Source: Dethiosulfovibrio peptidovorans DSM 11002 (lineage in GTDB: Bacteria; Synergistota; Synergistia; Synergistales; Dethiosulfovibrionaceae). From it: a DNA stretch of 64,000 bases. The stretch spans positions 1,898,501-1,962,500 of the forward strand of contig NZ_ABTR02000001.1 in assembly GCF_000172975.1 (NCBI RefSeq). The letters run 5' to 3'. The position numbers were made by a program, and so were the translations under genes. This document shows, one piece after another, positions 17,001-25,847 of the stretch; within the stretch, counting starts at the first letter, position 1, and the number at the start of each line of letters is the position of its first letter. Below the pieces are notes generated by a model. The model worked only from the letters and a program-made list of their open reading frames with translations. It did not search any database and was not told the DNA's origin.

Positions 17001-17030
17001 TTGGCGTTGTCGAGGTAGACGATGTATAAT
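17001..17030 (+). promoter_or_regulatory. hisS-aspS promoter
   Basis: TTGGCG (17001-17006), an 18-base spacer and TATAAT (17025-17030), 49 bases before the hisS start codon. Confidence 0.65.
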
Positions 17031-17078
17031 TTCTCGATAACGTTTTATCTTTAAACTCACGACACAGGAGGTAACGCT

Positions 17079-18371
17079 ATGGCCGAGAGTATTAAAGCCC
17101 CTAGAGGAGTTCGGGATATTCTTCCCGATGATTCATGGAAATGGGGCCATACGTTGAATATGTCCCGAAAGATCGCCGATCTTTTTTCGTATAAAGAGGT
17201 CCATCTTCCCATATTCGAGCATACGGAGCTTTTCGCCAGAGGTATCGGCGACACCACCGACGTCGTGGAAAAGGAAATGTACACCTTCGAGGACAAGGGT
17301 GGGCGGAGCATAACCTTAAGGCCGGAGCTGACTGCATCTATGGTCAGATGTTACCTGGAACATTCCATGAACGGCGGAGCTCAGCCCGTTAAACTATGGG
17401 GATCTGGCCCGATGTTTCGCTACGAGAGGCCTCAAAAGGGGAGATACCGCCAGTTTTGGCAGCTCGATTTCGAGGCTCTAGGTTCTGATAGTCCTCTAGT
17501 GGATCTGGAGGTCATAATGACCGCCATCGAGCTTTTTAGAAATCTCGGCATGTCCAACTTGGAGGTGGTCATAAACTCGGTAGGATGTCCTGAATGTCGC
17601 CCTGCCTACAGGAAGGCTCTGATGGACTACCTTCGTCCTTACCTGGACGAGCTATGCGGTACCTGCCAGAACAGGTTCGACAGAAACCCCCTCCGAATAC
17701 TGGACTGCAAGAACGACAGGTGCAAAGAGATCACCGACGGAGCTCCGGCCATATTCGAGACCCTCTGTGACGAGTGTTCCGAACACTTCAAGGCTGTGAC
17801 ATCCGGTCTCGATTCACTCGGTATCGTCTATCACATAGACAAGAGGCTGGTCAGAGGGTTGGACTACTACACAAAGACGGCTTTTGAGGTGCAGTCGGGA
17901 GATCTTGGTGCCCAAAACGCCGTCTGCGGTGGAGGTCGTTACGACAACCTGTCGGAGGCGATCGGAGGACCTCACGTGCCAGGCGTCGGTTTCGCCGCCG
18001 GGCTCGATCGAATAGTCCTGACGATGGAGCAGCAGGGGTGCGATTTCGGGAGGGAACCGACCCCGGATGTTTTCGTGGTCTGTGCGGACGAGATAGCTCG
18101 TTCTCTGGCGGTAGATGTTCTCTATCGTCTCAGAAGGGAGGGGATCTCCGCGGATATGGATTATCTTGGTCGAAGCATGAAAGCCCAGATGAAGTCCGCC
18201 GTCAATGGAGGATCCTCCGTGGCCTGTATAGTGGGCGGAGACGAGTTGGACAAAGGGGTCGTGACGGTAAAGGATCTCTCCAGGTCGGAGCAGAGCCAGG
18301 TGGAGTTGGAGAGTTTGACCTCCAGCGTGTCCCGACTGTTGGATCAGAGTACTTTAATAAAGCGGGGATGA
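17079..18371 (+). CDS. hisS: Histidine--tRNA ligase
   Basis: Class II aminoacyl-tRNA synthetase of 430 residues, the normal length for HisRS; it charges tRNA-His in the cytoplasm. It begins APRGVRDILPDD, as the family does. Motif 2 is visible as GPMFRYERPQKGRYRQFWQLDFE, the histidine-specific motif as LVRGLDYYTKTAFEV (about residue 260), and motif 3 as PGVGFAAGLDRIVL. The C-terminal anticodon-binding domain follows from about residue 330. CAGGAGG lies upstream of the ATG. It is followed 8 bases later by aspS, an arrangement found in many bacteria. Confidence 0.97.
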   Translation: MAESIKAPRGVRDILPDDSWKWGHTLNMSRKIADLFSYKEVHLPIFEHTELFARGIGDTTDVVEKEMYTFEDKGGRSITLRPELTASMVRCYLEHSMNGGAQPVKLWGSGPMFRYERPQKGRYRQFWQLDFEALGSDSPLVDLEVIMTAIELFRNLGMSNLEVVINSVGCPECRPAYRKALMDYLRPYLDELCGTCQNRFDRNPLRILDCKNDRCKEITDGAPAIFETLCDECSEHFKAVTSGLDSLGIVYHIDKRLVRGLDYYTKTAFEVQSGDLGAQNAVCGGGRYDNLSEAIGGPHVPGVGFAAGLDRIVLTMEQQGCDFGREPTPDVFVVCADEIARSLAVDVLYRLRREGISADMDYLGRSMKAQMKSAVNGGSSVACIVGGDELDKGVVTVKDLSRSEQSQVELESLTSSVSRLLDQSTLIKRG

Positions 18372-18379
18372 TTTAGACT

Positions 18380-20179
18380 ATGGAAACAGGTGTTTTTTCG
18401 GCTTCCTGGAAAAGGTCCGTCTTCTGCGGCTCCGTAAACGGAAGCCATGAAGGCCAGGTCGTAACGGTAAACGGATGGGTCCGAAAACGTCGTGACCTGG
18501 GCGGTATTATCTTCATAGAGCTATGGGATCACACCGGGACGGTTCAGGTCGTCTTCAATCCTGAACTGTGTCCCGAACCTCACGATAGGGCTAAAGCTCT
18601 TCGGAGCGAGTTCGTGGTGGCTGTTAAGGGATCCGTAAGAGTTCGTCCCGACGGGACCTGTAACGACGATATGGCGACGGGACGATGGGAGATCATGGTC
18701 GACGATTTTGTCCTGCTAGCCCCGGCTAAACCTCTGCCATTCGAGGTAGGAGAGGGCACTGACGGAGTGGACGAAAACCTCAGGCTTTCTTATCGATACC
18801 TCGATCTGAGGCGTAACAGGATGCAGAGAAATCTGAGGGTACGCCACGATGTGGCCCGGTATACCAGAGAATTCCTCAGCGATAGGGGGTTTTGCGAAGT
18901 GGAGACCCCTGTTCTCACGAAGTCCACCCCTGAGGGGGCCAGGGATTATCTCGTTCCCAGCAGGGTCAATCCCGGTTCCTTCTTCGCCCTGCCTCAATCG
19001 CCCCAGATCTTCAAACAGATACTGATGATAAGCGGCATGGATCGATATTTTCAGATCGCCAAATGTTTCAGAGACGAAGATCTTCGGGCCGACAGACAGC
19101 CGGAGTTTACCCAGGTGGACATCGAGTTGAGCTTTCTAACGGAGGAAGATATATACGAGATGATGGAGGCCTACATGGTAGGTCTTTTCAAGGATGGACT
19201 GGGAGTTGAGCTCCAAACTCCCTTCTTGAGGATGCCCTACAGGGAGGCCATGGACCGCTTCGGAAGCGATAAGCCCGATCTGCGAATTCCCTTCGAGATC
19301 GTCGATCTTGGAGACGTGTTTGCAGACGGTGGGTTCAAGCCCTTCGAGGAACTCCTAAAAAGGGGGGGCTACGTCAGAGGAGTGGTCCTTCCCGGGGGAG
19401 CCTCTCTCTCCAGACGTCTGATAGAGCAGGTATGCGAGAGGGGCAAGGCGCTTGGAGCTCCTGAGATGGCCTATTTCCAGTTCAAAAACGGAGGGGTCAA
19501 AGGACCTCTTGCCAAGTTCTTGAGCGACGCCAAACAGGCCGATCTCGGAAGGATCTCCGGTGCTTCCGACGGAGATGTCCTGTACGTGATGGGTCATGAA
19601 GACTGGAGCTTGGTATGCTCTGTGCTGGGGCAGATCCGGTTGGAGATCGCAAAAGAGCACGGCCACGTAAAGGATTCCTGGGAATTCCTCTGGGTGACGG
19701 AGTTCCCCCTGTTCGAATGGGATGAGGAGGAAAAGAGATGGACGTCGGTACACCATCCCTTCACCATGCCGATGGTGGAAGATCTTCCTTTCATGGACAG
19801 GGCCCCTGGGTCGGTAAGATCTAGAGCTTATGACCTAGTTTTAAACGGAAACGAGGTTGGAGGAGGATCCATAAGGATCCACGATCCTGCTATACAGTCC
19901 GAGGTGTTCGGTTGTCTGGGCTTCTCGGAGAATCAGGCCAGAGAGAGGTTCGGCTTCCTTCTGGATGCCCTGAGCTACGGGACTCCTCCTCACGGAGGTA
20001 TAGCCCTTGGGTTCGATCGATTGGTCATGCTTCTTACCGGATCCAACTCTATCAGAGAGGTCATGGCTTTTCCCAAAACCGCCAAGGCCCAGAGCCTCAT
20101 GTCAGGTGCTCCCTCCGAGGTCGGAATCACCCAGATGGAGGAACTCCACATAAAATCAACCTTCGTGCCTAAAGGTTAG
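18380..20179 (+). CDS. aspS: Aspartate--tRNA ligase, bacterial type
   Basis: Class II synthetase of 599 residues, the bacterial AspRS size. It has an N-terminal OB-fold anticodon-binding domain ([23 protein letters not shown]), the catalytic domain with [28 protein letters not shown] as motif 2, an inserted GAD domain at about 290-420, and motif 3 as [17 protein letters not shown]. It may be discriminating or non-discriminating for tRNA-Asn; this cannot be told here. The ribosome-binding site is weak (GGGGATGA), so translation probably depends on coupling to hisS. Confidence 0.97.
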   Translation: METGVFSASWKRSVFCGSVNGSHEGQVVTVNGWVRKRRDLGGIIFIELWDHTGTVQVVFNPELCPEPHDRAKALRSEFVVAVKGSVRVRPDGTCNDDMATGRWEIMVDDFVLLAPAKPLPFEVGEGTDGVDENLRLSYRYLDLRRNRMQRNLRVRHDVARYTREFLSDRGFCEVETPVLTKSTPEGARDYLVPSRVNPGSFFALPQSPQIFKQILMISGMDRYFQIAKCFRDEDLRADRQPEFTQVDIELSFLTEEDIYEMMEAYMVGLFKDGLGVELQTPFLRMPYREAMDRFGSDKPDLRIPFEIVDLGDVFADGGFKPFEELLKRGGYVRGVVLPGGASLSRRLIEQVCERGKALGAPEMAYFQFKNGGVKGPLAKFLSDAKQADLGRISGASDGDVLYVMGHEDWSLVCSVLGQIRLEIAKEHGHVKDSWEFLWVTEFPLFEWDEEEKRWTSVHHPFTMPMVEDLPFMDRAPGSVRSRAYDLVLNGNEVGGGSIRIHDPAIQSEVFGCLGFSENQARERFGFLLDALSYGTPPHGGIALGFDRLVMLLTGSNSIREVMAFPKTAKAQSLMSGAPSEVGITQMEELHIKSTFVPKG

Positions 20180-20191
20180 AGGGAGTTTTTT

Positions 20192-20226
20192 CGGGATCGT
20201 CACTGAACGGCGGCGGTCCCGTTTTT
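20192..20226 (+). terminator. aspS terminator
   Basis: CGGGATCGTC pairs with GGCGGTCCCG, allowing G-U wobbles, followed by TTTTTG. It ends the hisS-aspS unit. Confidence 0.8.
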
Positions 20227-20258
20227 GTTATACTGTCCTTAGAGAGGGGGCGTTTCTT

Positions 20259-20963
20259 ATGTTGGTCCGTTATCTAGGTCACTCGGCTTTTCACGTAAGA
20301 GGGGAGTCGGTCAGTTTCTTGATAGACCCCTTTCTTACGGGAAACCCTAAATCCGTAGGAAAAATCGACGATTTTGACGACGTCGACTACATCTTCGTGA
20401 CTCACGGTCACGGCGATCACATAGGCGATACTCAGGAGATTGCGAGAAGAAGCGGGGCCACCGTCGTGTGTAATTATGAGATATCGGTTTATCTCTCTCG
20501 ATCGGGAACAAAATGCCATGCTATGCATATCGGCGGTTCCTTTGAGTTCCCGTTCGGGAAGGTCAAGATGACCCCTGCCCTACACGGTTCGGATATATAC
20601 TCTCCTGACGGGGTGATACCGGGAGGTGCGGCTGGAGGTTTTCTCATAGAGGTGGATGGAAGGAAGTTGTATCATGCCGGAGACACCGGCTTGACCCTCG
20701 ATATGGGGTTGCTCAAAGAGGATGAAGTCGAGGTGGCTATTCTACCTATAGGAGGCAATTTCACCATGGACGTAGAGGACGCCGCAAAGGCGGCGAACCT
20801 CATCCGTCCCAATCATGTCATACCTATGCATTACGATACCTTCGAGGTGATAGAGGCCAGTCCGGAAGAGTTCGCCGTCGCAGTCAGCGGGACGGTGGAC
20901 GTTGTGATTATGGCTCCCGGAGAGACCGTTGAGTTCCCCCTGGTCGAGGTTTTGGATCAGTAA
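20259..20963 (+). CDS. UPF0173 metal-dependent hydrolase
   Basis: Metallo-beta-lactamase-fold hydrolase of 234 residues, full length for UPF0173. The metal-binding motif THGHGDHIGD is at about residues 48-57, with further ligands in PALHGS, HAGDTGLTLDM and a closing VIPMHYDTF. Such proteins cleave ester or phosphodiester bonds, but no substrate is established for this family. GGGGG precedes the ATG. Its last 7 bases overlap the end of the opposing rpiR-type gene. Confidence 0.9.
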   Translation: MLVRYLGHSAFHVRGESVSFLIDPFLTGNPKSVGKIDDFDDVDYIFVTHGHGDHIGDTQEIARRSGATVVCNYEISVYLSRSGTKCHAMHIGGSFEFPFGKVKMTPALHGSDIYSPDGVIPGGAAGGFLIEVDGRKLYHAGDTGLTLDMGLLKEDEVEVAILPIGGNFTMDVEDAAKAANLIRPNHVIPMHYDTFEVIEASPEEFAVAVSGTVDVVIMAPGETVEFPLVEVLDQ

Positions 20964-21823
20964 CGAAGGCCGAATACCGGGTGGTATATCCTCTCGTCGT
21001 GCAGACACTGTGCCTGGTCTTCCAGAGCCTCCTGGGCTTTTTCGCCTAAACTGATAGATAAGATTGACGTCAGGACGTGTACCAGGAAGATCGGCCCGAT
21101 CAGGCTGCTTCCGAATGTAGGGCTGTTGTCGCTGACGTAGAAAGATAGATCGGCGAATCTACATATAGGGGCTGCGGGGCTGTCGGTTATGGAGACGATG
21201 GCGGCCCCGTTTTTCTTCGCCCTCTCTACCGATTCGGTTACCTGAATGGCATAGCCTGGAAGGTCGCAGGCTATCACCATGTCCTCCGGTTTTATTCCCC
21301 TAGCCTGTTCTATAAGGGTCAAGGATCCCCTCTTCATCAGGATCCCGTTTAGAGCCATCTCCCTGAATCTGGAGAACATGGACTCGGCCACCATGGACGA
21401 GATCCCCCAGCCGGTGCAGTATATATTTTGTGCTTTTTTGACGATGTCGCAGAAGAGGGTTATCTTGTCCTGAGAGAGCTGATTCCACGTGTCGTCTAAA
21501 TTAGCGTGTTCCATTTGGTGGATTTTATCGGGAAGGTCGTTCTCATCGTTCATCACCCGATTCAGCCTCGCTGCCGGATTTACCTGCTCCAAAACGGCTT
21601 CTTTTAGCGCTTCTTTCAGATCCGCGTATCCCTCGAACCCCAAGACCCTGGCTACCCTCACCATCTGGGCCTTTGAGACCTCCAGACGGTCAGCCACGTC
21701 TCCTATAGATATGAAAGCCGCCTCCCTCATGTGGGTCAAGAGGTATTCCACTACCCTTCGTGCCTTTGTAGGCATGTTGTCAAGATGGGACCTCAATAGG
21801 TCCTGTAACTGTTGAGCCTCCAA
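20957..21823 (-). CDS. MurR/RpiR family transcriptional regulator
   Basis: DNA-binding regulator of 288 residues. Residues 1-77 form the RpiR helix-turn-helix domain (FISIGDVADRLEVSKAQMVRVARVLGFEGYADLKEAL). Residues of about 120-260 form a SIS sugar-phosphate-binding domain (IYCTGWGISSMVAESMFSRF, VSITDSPAAPICRFADLSFYVS). The family usually senses phosphorylated sugars, but no sugar genes adjoin it, so the effector is unknown. TTG at 21823 is the start, with GGAGG 7-8 bases upstream. Its promoter carries a palindrome over the start site, suggesting self-regulation. Confidence 0.92.
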   Translation of the reverse strand: MEAQQLQDLLRSHLDNMPTKARRVVEYLLTHMREAAFISIGDVADRLEVSKAQMVRVARVLGFEGYADLKEALKEAVLEQVNPAARLNRVMNDENDLPDKIHQMEHANLDDTWNQLSQDKITLFCDIVKKAQNIYCTGWGISSMVAESMFSRFREMALNGILMKRGSLTLIEQARGIKPEDMVIACDLPGYAIQVTESVERAKKNGAAIVSITDSPAAPICRFADLSFYVSDNSPTFGSSLIGPIFLVHVLTSILSISLGEKAQEALEDQAQCLHDERIYHPVFGLRY

Positions 21824-21849
21824 AAAAACACCTCCATCCGAAGAAACTT

Positions 21850-21861
21850 GTACTCTAGTAC
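21850..21861. promoter_or_regulatory. Palindrome at the rpiR-type gene start site
   Basis: GTACT-CT-AGTAC lies directly downstream of the -10 box of the minus-strand promoter, where a repressor would block initiation. Likely binding site of the RpiR protein itself; inference from position only. Confidence 0.45.
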
Positions 21862-21890
21862 AGTTTAAGACGAAAGGATAGTTTAGTCAA
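21862..21890 (-). promoter_or_regulatory. Promoter of the rpiR-type gene
   Basis: On the minus strand TTGACT (21890-21885), 17 bases and TAAACT (21867-21862) precede the TTG start by 39 bases. Confidence 0.75.
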
Positions 21891-21949
21891 TTCTCTCGGT
21901 CGAAACAACGAAATCGCCGCTTTGTCATAATGTTCTCGTTTTCGTCGAG

Positions 21950-22354
21950 TCAATCCAACAGTGCCGATATCACTTTCTCTATCTTTTCAACCTCTTCTTC
22001 GGTAATACGTCTGTTTTTATACCAGTATTCTGCGCCCGAGTTCCGGTCGAAGATCTCCTCCAGGTAGATCCTTTTCCCTTTCAAGTGATCTCCTGAGGGG
22101 ATTAGCGAACCCGGGTCCACCTTCAGTATGTCGCCTAGTTTCCCGAGCAATTTTACCGAGGGGGTCTTTCTGTTGCCCTCGAGAGCTTGAACGTAGGTTC
22201 TGCTTATGTCGGCTTTTTCAGCCAGCTCCAACTGGGTCATTCCGAGACTTTCCCTGAGCAGCTTTATCCTGAGCCCGGTGCTTCTAATCTTGGATCTCTC
22301 CTTCCTGGTTCCCCTCTGCCATGTAAGAGTTGTATGCATCGTCGAAGAAGTCAT
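21950..22354 (-). CDS. XRE family helix-turn-helix protein
   Basis: Small regulator, 134 residues at the longest. A Cro/C1-type helix-turn-helix spans about residues 30-85 (LLRESLGMTQLELAEKADISRTYVQALEGNRKTPSVKLLGKLGDIL). The C-terminal 45 residues are charged and unrecognised. It overlaps the upstream tenA gene by up to 71 bases. The start is uncertain: the ATG at 22354 has only a weak site, while an ATT at 22288 has AAGGAG 9 bases upstream, so a rare ATT start is possible. With tenA it may control thiamine salvage, but this is inference from position. Confidence 0.8.
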   Translation of the reverse strand: MTSSTMHTTLTWQRGTRKERSKIRSTGLRIKLLRESLGMTQLELAEKADISRTYVQALEGNRKTPSVKLLGKLGDILKVDPGSLIPSGDHLKGKRIYLEEIFDRNSGAEYWYKNRRITEEEVEKIEKVISALLD

Positions 22355-22943
22355 ATTCCAGTTTCATGGCTCTTCTGTAATGACGCCGTGCTCTCTCGGG
22401 ATCCGTTCCGTGGCGGTCGACCAGTTCCGCCAGGGTATTCGTCAGGATCCTGAACGATTCGGAGGAGTAGGTGTCGATCCATTCCATATAGCGTGATTTG
22501 GAATGGTCCCCTCGCTTCAGCTCGGTTCCTAGAAAAAGGTACAACGCATCGCAGGGAAGTGTAGCCGCTGCTATGTCTCCGATCCCTTCCGTGGCCGCTA
22601 CCCTCAGCAGGAAATCGACGTAGTTGGACGTAGCTTTGGAGGGAGGGCAGTTTAGGGGGAATCCCCATTTTTTTGAGTAGGCTCCATGGAGCTTCAATTC
22701 CTCGAAGACTCCGTTGAGGAGGGAGACGAATACCTCCATGGTCTCTTCGTCTTGGCTTTTGGATATTCCGAAGGCGAACGCCTTTGCGTATGCCTTGAGA
22801 TAGAAGGAATCCTGGGAGAGGTAACCTTGGAAGGTCTCCAGTTTTAGAGATCCCGTTTTGAGTTCCCGTATGAAAGGATGATCCAGACAGGCTAGAGCTA
22901 TGTCCATGTTTTCGTCAAAAAGGACCGTTGATAATGCGACCAT
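22284..22943 (-). CDS. tenA: TenA family aminopyrimidine aminohydrolase
   Basis: TenA/thiaminase II protein of 219 residues, a usual length. The family hydrolyses 4-amino-5-aminomethyl-2-methylpyrimidine in thiamine salvage. The fold pattern includes HPFIRELKTGSLKLETFQGYLSQDSFYLKAYAKAFA at the start, and the nucleophile Cys in LPCDALYLFLG. A late acidic residue typical of the active site is within RRAMKLEYDFFDDAY. No other thiamine gene is near, so another amine substrate remains possible. GGGGGA lies 10 bases before the ATG. The HTH gene overlaps its end. Confidence 0.9.
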   Translation of the reverse strand: MVALSTVLFDENMDIALACLDHPFIRELKTGSLKLETFQGYLSQDSFYLKAYAKAFAFGISKSQDEETMEVFVSLLNGVFEELKLHGAYSKKWGFPLNCPPSKATSNYVDFLLRVAATEGIGDIAAATLPCDALYLFLGTELKRGDHSKSRYMEWIDTYSSESFRILTNTLAELVDRHGTDPERARRHYRRAMKLEYDFFDDAYNSYMAEGNQEGEIQD

Positions 22944-23012
22944 AAATCGACAAATCCCCCTTTTTCTAGAGTTTTGATGTGCTTAGAATGACTCTAACCG
23001 AACCTTCCGTTC

Positions 23013-23041
23013 TTGCCAAGCCTTTTATCCCATGTGATAAT
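23013..23041 (+). promoter_or_regulatory. Promoter of the LysR gene
   Basis: TTGCCA (23013-23018), 17 bases and GATAAT (23036-23041), 51 bases before the lysR-type start. Confidence 0.6.
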
Positions 23042-23091
23042 CTTCGTTGGATGAAAAGACCTGTAGACGTCGCTGAGAGGAATGGTATCCT

Positions 23092-23973
23092 ATGGATTTT
23101 AGAGAATTGGAGACTTTTATAGCTATAGTGGAAAAAGGCAGCATCTCCGCTGCGGCTGCCGCCCTAGGCGTCTCCCAGCCTGCGGTCAGTAAGAGAGTCG
23201 CCAGGCTCGAAAAAGAGATGGGAGCGACGCTGTTTGCCAAGGGGCATAAACATTCGAGCCTGACTTCTGAGGGGTCGGTTTTCTACAAGTCCGCTTTGAG
23301 GATGCTGGACTGTCGAAAAAAGACGAAGCTTCAGATAGCTGAGATCTCCGAGGAGCTTTACGGCTCGGTCACAATAAGCGCCAGCTCTATTCCCGGAGAT
23401 TACATCCTCCCCACTTTTCTCGTGGAGTTTATCGAACGTCATCCGGGGGTGGATGTGAAGGTCAGAGTCGGAGATTCTCAGACGGCTTTAGAGGATCTGT
23501 CGTTACGCAAGGCCGATCTGGCCATTGTCGGCACCGATCGCTCTTTGCCCGGATTTTCCAGCGTTCCTTTCCTGAATGACGAGCTTGTGCTGGTGGTGGG
23601 AAGAAGACATCCTCTTGCTACGAAAAAGAGCGTCGGACTGGAGGAAATTGCTTCGTTGAAGTTGGCTGGCAGGAGTTCTGGATCGGGAACCAGACAGATA
23701 TGGGAGAGAGCCTACAAATCCGTAGAGGCTGGATCGAAGGATATTCCTCTGCAATTCGGTCACGCTTTAGCCGTGGTCAACGCAGTGGCCAGCGGCGCCG
23801 AAGCTGGCGTGGTATCCCGGGTGGCGGCGGAATCCAACCCGGACGTGGCTGTGATAGCTTTCGAACCTCCGGTCAGGAGGCCTTTCTACATGGTCTACGG
23901 CCTGTGCGAGACCAAGGCGGTGGAGTCTTTGGTGTCCTTCCTTATGGAAAAAGCGGAGAGCAGGGAGGTCTGA
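23092..23973 (+). CDS. LysR family transcriptional regulator
   Basis: LysR-type regulator of 293 residues, the standard size. The winged helix-turn-helix is at residues 1-60 (LETFIAIVEKGSISAAAAALGVSQPAVSKRVARLEKEMG). The effector-binding domain runs from about 88 to the end, with GDYILPTFLVEFIERHPGVDVKVRVGDS, as in CysL-like members. The DNA-binding domain is certain; the effector is not readable. It overlaps nothing and lies 2 bases before the ybaK-like gene on the same strand, so the two are probably co-transcribed. The ribosome-binding site is weak. Confidence 0.93.
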   Translation: MDFRELETFIAIVEKGSISAAAAALGVSQPAVSKRVARLEKEMGATLFAKGHKHSSLTSEGSVFYKSALRMLDCRKKTKLQIAEISEELYGSVTISASSIPGDYILPTFLVEFIERHPGVDVKVRVGDSQTALEDLSLRKADLAIVGTDRSLPGFSSVPFLNDELVLVVGRRHPLATKKSVGLEEIASLKLAGRSSGSGTRQIWERAYKSVEAGSKDIPLQFGHALAVVNAVASGAEAGVVSRVAAESNPDVAVIAFEPPVRRPFYMVYGLCETKAVESLVSFLMEKAESREV

Positions 23974-23975
23974 CG

Positions 23976-24452
23976 ATGGAAAACGAAGCGGTGAAAAAGG
24001 TAAGATCTTTTCTGGATTCCAAGGGCTACGACGGAACGATCTATCATACCGACGACACCATATTTACTGTGGAGGACGCCTCCAGGGCAGTAGGGGCTCC
24101 TCCAGAGGAGATATTGAAGAGCCTCGTTTTCATGGTGAGCGGCGATCCTGTTTTGGTGCTGATGTCCGGTGATAACAGGGTCGATCCCAAGAGGATTGCC
24201 TCGGTCATGGGAACAGCTAACTCGAAGGTTAAGATGGCTCAGCCGGATTACGTTTATTCCAATTTCGGCTATAAGGTGGGAGGCGTGCCTCCTGTGGGGT
24301 ATCGGCCGTCTCTTCCTGCCCTGGTGGACGAGGAACTTAGTAGATTTGACGTAGTCTGGGCTGCTGCCGGTACTGATCACGACTTCTTTCCCATCTCGCC
24401 TGAGCTCCTGTTGGAATATACGGAGGGGCGAATGGTATCCTTGAAAAAATAG
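23976..24452 (+). CDS. YbaK/EbsC family aminoacyl-tRNA deacylase
   Basis: Single-domain YbaK/ProX-like protein of 158 residues, a family that hydrolyses misacylated tRNAs such as Cys-tRNA-Pro or Ala-tRNA-Pro. Family features are VEDASRAVGAPPEEILKSLVFMV, MSGDNRVDPKRIASVMG with the Lys of the active-site region, and the glycine-rich GYKVGGVPPVGY. A closing VWAAAGTDHDFFPISPELLLEYTEG matches too. GGGAGG precedes the ATG; the longer frame to 23700 is an overlap into lysR and was rejected. Its tRNA substrate cannot be told. Confidence 0.92.
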   Translation: MENEAVKKVRSFLDSKGYDGTIYHTDDTIFTVEDASRAVGAPPEEILKSLVFMVSGDPVLVLMSGDNRVDPKRIASVMGTANSKVKMAQPDYVYSNFGYKVGGVPPVGYRPSLPALVDEELSRFDVVWAAAGTDHDFFPISPELLLEYTEGRMVSLKK

Positions 24453-24471
24453 TATCGTCCATATAGAAAAA

Positions 24472-24498
24472 AGACGAGGGGAAAAATCCCCCTCGTCT
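24472..24498. terminator. Bidirectional terminator between ybaK and the PPC gene
   Basis: AGACGAGGGG and CCCCTCGTCT pair around a short loop. On the minus strand the stem is followed by a run of six Ts, so it ends the PPC-domain gene; on the plus strand it follows the ybaK-like gene by 20 bases. Confidence 0.85.
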
Positions 24499-24504
24499 GC
24501 GAGG

Positions 24505-24930
24505 TCAGCTTCTTCTTTCCGGGATAAGCGCCTCGAAAGCGTTTATATCCCTTCTGTTGAAGTGCTGGGAGTATATCGGTTTCAGAAATAGCTCGATGTT
24601 TCTCATGGCGATTGCCTCCATGATGTGACCGCCTATTACCTGATGATCCGGGGAACTGAAGACTCCGTGGAGGTGGGGATACATTCCGTCTCTCCTGAAG
24701 CTTATGTCTCCCGAGAGAGAGATTAGCTCCATCGTCCCGTCGTAATTTTTCTTGAGATATTCTTTTCCGGTAAACCATCCGAAGGTCACGGATGAGATCA
24801 TTCCTAGCCCGGAAATAACTACGGCGGAGTCTACGTTGCTTCCCTGGCAGGCCGTGACGATACAACCGTGAAGGTTTTCTCCGTCCTCTATGTGAAGCGC
24901 CAGGAGTTCCTCCGTTCCACAATACTGCAT
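24505..24930 (-). CDS. PPC (DUF296) domain DNA-binding-like protein
   Basis: Single-domain protein of 141 residues in the PPC/DUF296 family, found in plant AT-hook proteins and as stand-alone bacterial trimers. It contains the pattern GCIVTACQGSNVDSAVVISGLG, ELISLSGDISF and PHLHGVFSSPDHQVIGGHIMEA, in which the histidines could bind metal. Bacterial members have no settled function. GGGGGC precedes the ATG. It has its own promoter and terminator, so it is a single-gene unit. Confidence 0.88.
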   Translation of the reverse strand: MQYCGTEELLALHIEDGENLHGCIVTACQGSNVDSAVVISGLGMISSVTFGWFTGKEYLKKNYDGTMELISLSGDISFRRDGMYPHLHGVFSSPDHQVIGGHIMEAIAMRNIELFLKPIYSQHFNRRDINAFEALIPERRS

Positions 24931-24982
24931 GATCTCGCCCCCTTTTTTGTCTCATGCCTTTTGACCGGTTCCTCTTGGCTTT

Positions 24983-25011
24983 ATTGTACTATATAGAGGG
25001 CGTTTTCCCAA
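24983..25011 (-). promoter_or_regulatory. Promoter of the PPC gene
   Basis: Minus strand TTGGGA (25011-25006), 17 bases, TACAAT (24988-24983). It overlaps a weaker plus-strand candidate for the TauE gene (TTGACC 24961, TGTACT 24985), so the two divergent genes probably compete. Confidence 0.7.
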
Positions 25012-25047
25012 AAGTATCCAAGTCATATCTTTCTATGGAGGGTCTAC

Positions 25048-25803
25048 ATGTCTTCTTATCTCAGCCTTGTAGCGGTGTTCTTGGTGGGAGTAGCGGCGGG
25101 ATTCTTGAACGTCACGGCGGGAGGGGGAAGCCTGCTGAGCCTTCCTATGCTGGTTTTTACGGGGCTTTCTCTTCCTATGGCCAACGCGACCAACCGTATC
25201 TCCATATTTTTCCAGAACACTGTGGCAACCACGAGGTTTTACCGGTCGGGGGTCCTCTCCGTCCGAGAGGCGCTGTCTTTGGCTGTTCCTGCTACGATAG
25301 GATCTGTGGTCGGCACATCTTTGGCTATAGAGTTAAATCCTAAAGTCCTTCAGATATCCATATCGATTTTGATATCCGTGATGGCTTTTCTTCTTATGTT
25401 CAAGCCGTCTATGTGGGAAAAGGAGAGGAGCAGGGATGTTCCCAAGCCTGCTTTGTTTCTCCTCTTTTTCGGAATAGGGGTTTACGGCGGGTTCGTTCAG
25501 GCCGGAGTGGGGTTTATCTTCCTTTGGGCTCTTTCCGGGTTTGTCGGCCATGATCTTGTTCGATCAAACGCCCTCAAGGTTGCGGTTATCCTGTGCTATA
25601 CGTCCATCAGCGTGGCTATGTTTGCAGCGAAGGGATTGCTGGACCTTAAGGTCGGTCTGGTTCTTGCCTGTGGCTCCATGCTAGGCGGGTATTTAGGGGC
25701 CCGTTTTGCCGTGTCCAAGGGTAGTCGGTGGATTCGATGGATGGTTGCCGGTGCTGTTATCGTAAGCGCCTTCAAGATGATGTTTCAGGCCCTTTCCGCT
25801 TGA
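25048..25803 (+). CDS. TauE/SafE family permease
   Basis: Integral membrane protein of 251 residues with about seven to eight hydrophobic segments, the usual TauE/SafE (formerly UPF0721) size. The two family repeats start with FLVGVAAGFLNVTAGGGSLLSLPMLVFTGLSLPMANATNRI and GIGVYGGFVQAGVGFIFLWAL. Members move sulfite, sulfoacetate and related anions; the substrate here is unknown. TGGAGGG lies 6 bases before the ATG. A long terminator hairpin follows. Confidence 0.92.
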   Translation: MSSYLSLVAVFLVGVAAGFLNVTAGGGSLLSLPMLVFTGLSLPMANATNRISIFFQNTVATTRFYRSGVLSVREALSLAVPATIGSVVGTSLAIELNPKVLQISISILISVMAFLLMFKPSMWEKERSRDVPKPALFLLFFGIGVYGGFVQAGVGFIFLWALSGFVGHDLVRSNALKVAVILCYTSISVAMFAAKGLLDLKVGLVLACGSMLGGYLGARFAVSKGSRWIRWMVAGAVIVSAFKMMFQALSA

Positions 25804-25813
25804 AACAGGAAAA

Positions 25814-25847
25814 GATACTAGGCCGACCTTAAGGTCGGCCTAGTATC
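25814..25847. terminator. Convergent terminator hairpin
   Basis: A perfect 17-bp stem (GATACTAGGCCGACCTT and its complement) sits between the TauE gene and the opposing asparaginase-like gene. It has no strong T run but should end both transcripts. Confidence 0.75.

Noticed and set aside
25814..25847. Long palindrome considered as an operator
   Set aside because: It lies between two convergent genes just after both stops, so a terminator explains it better.
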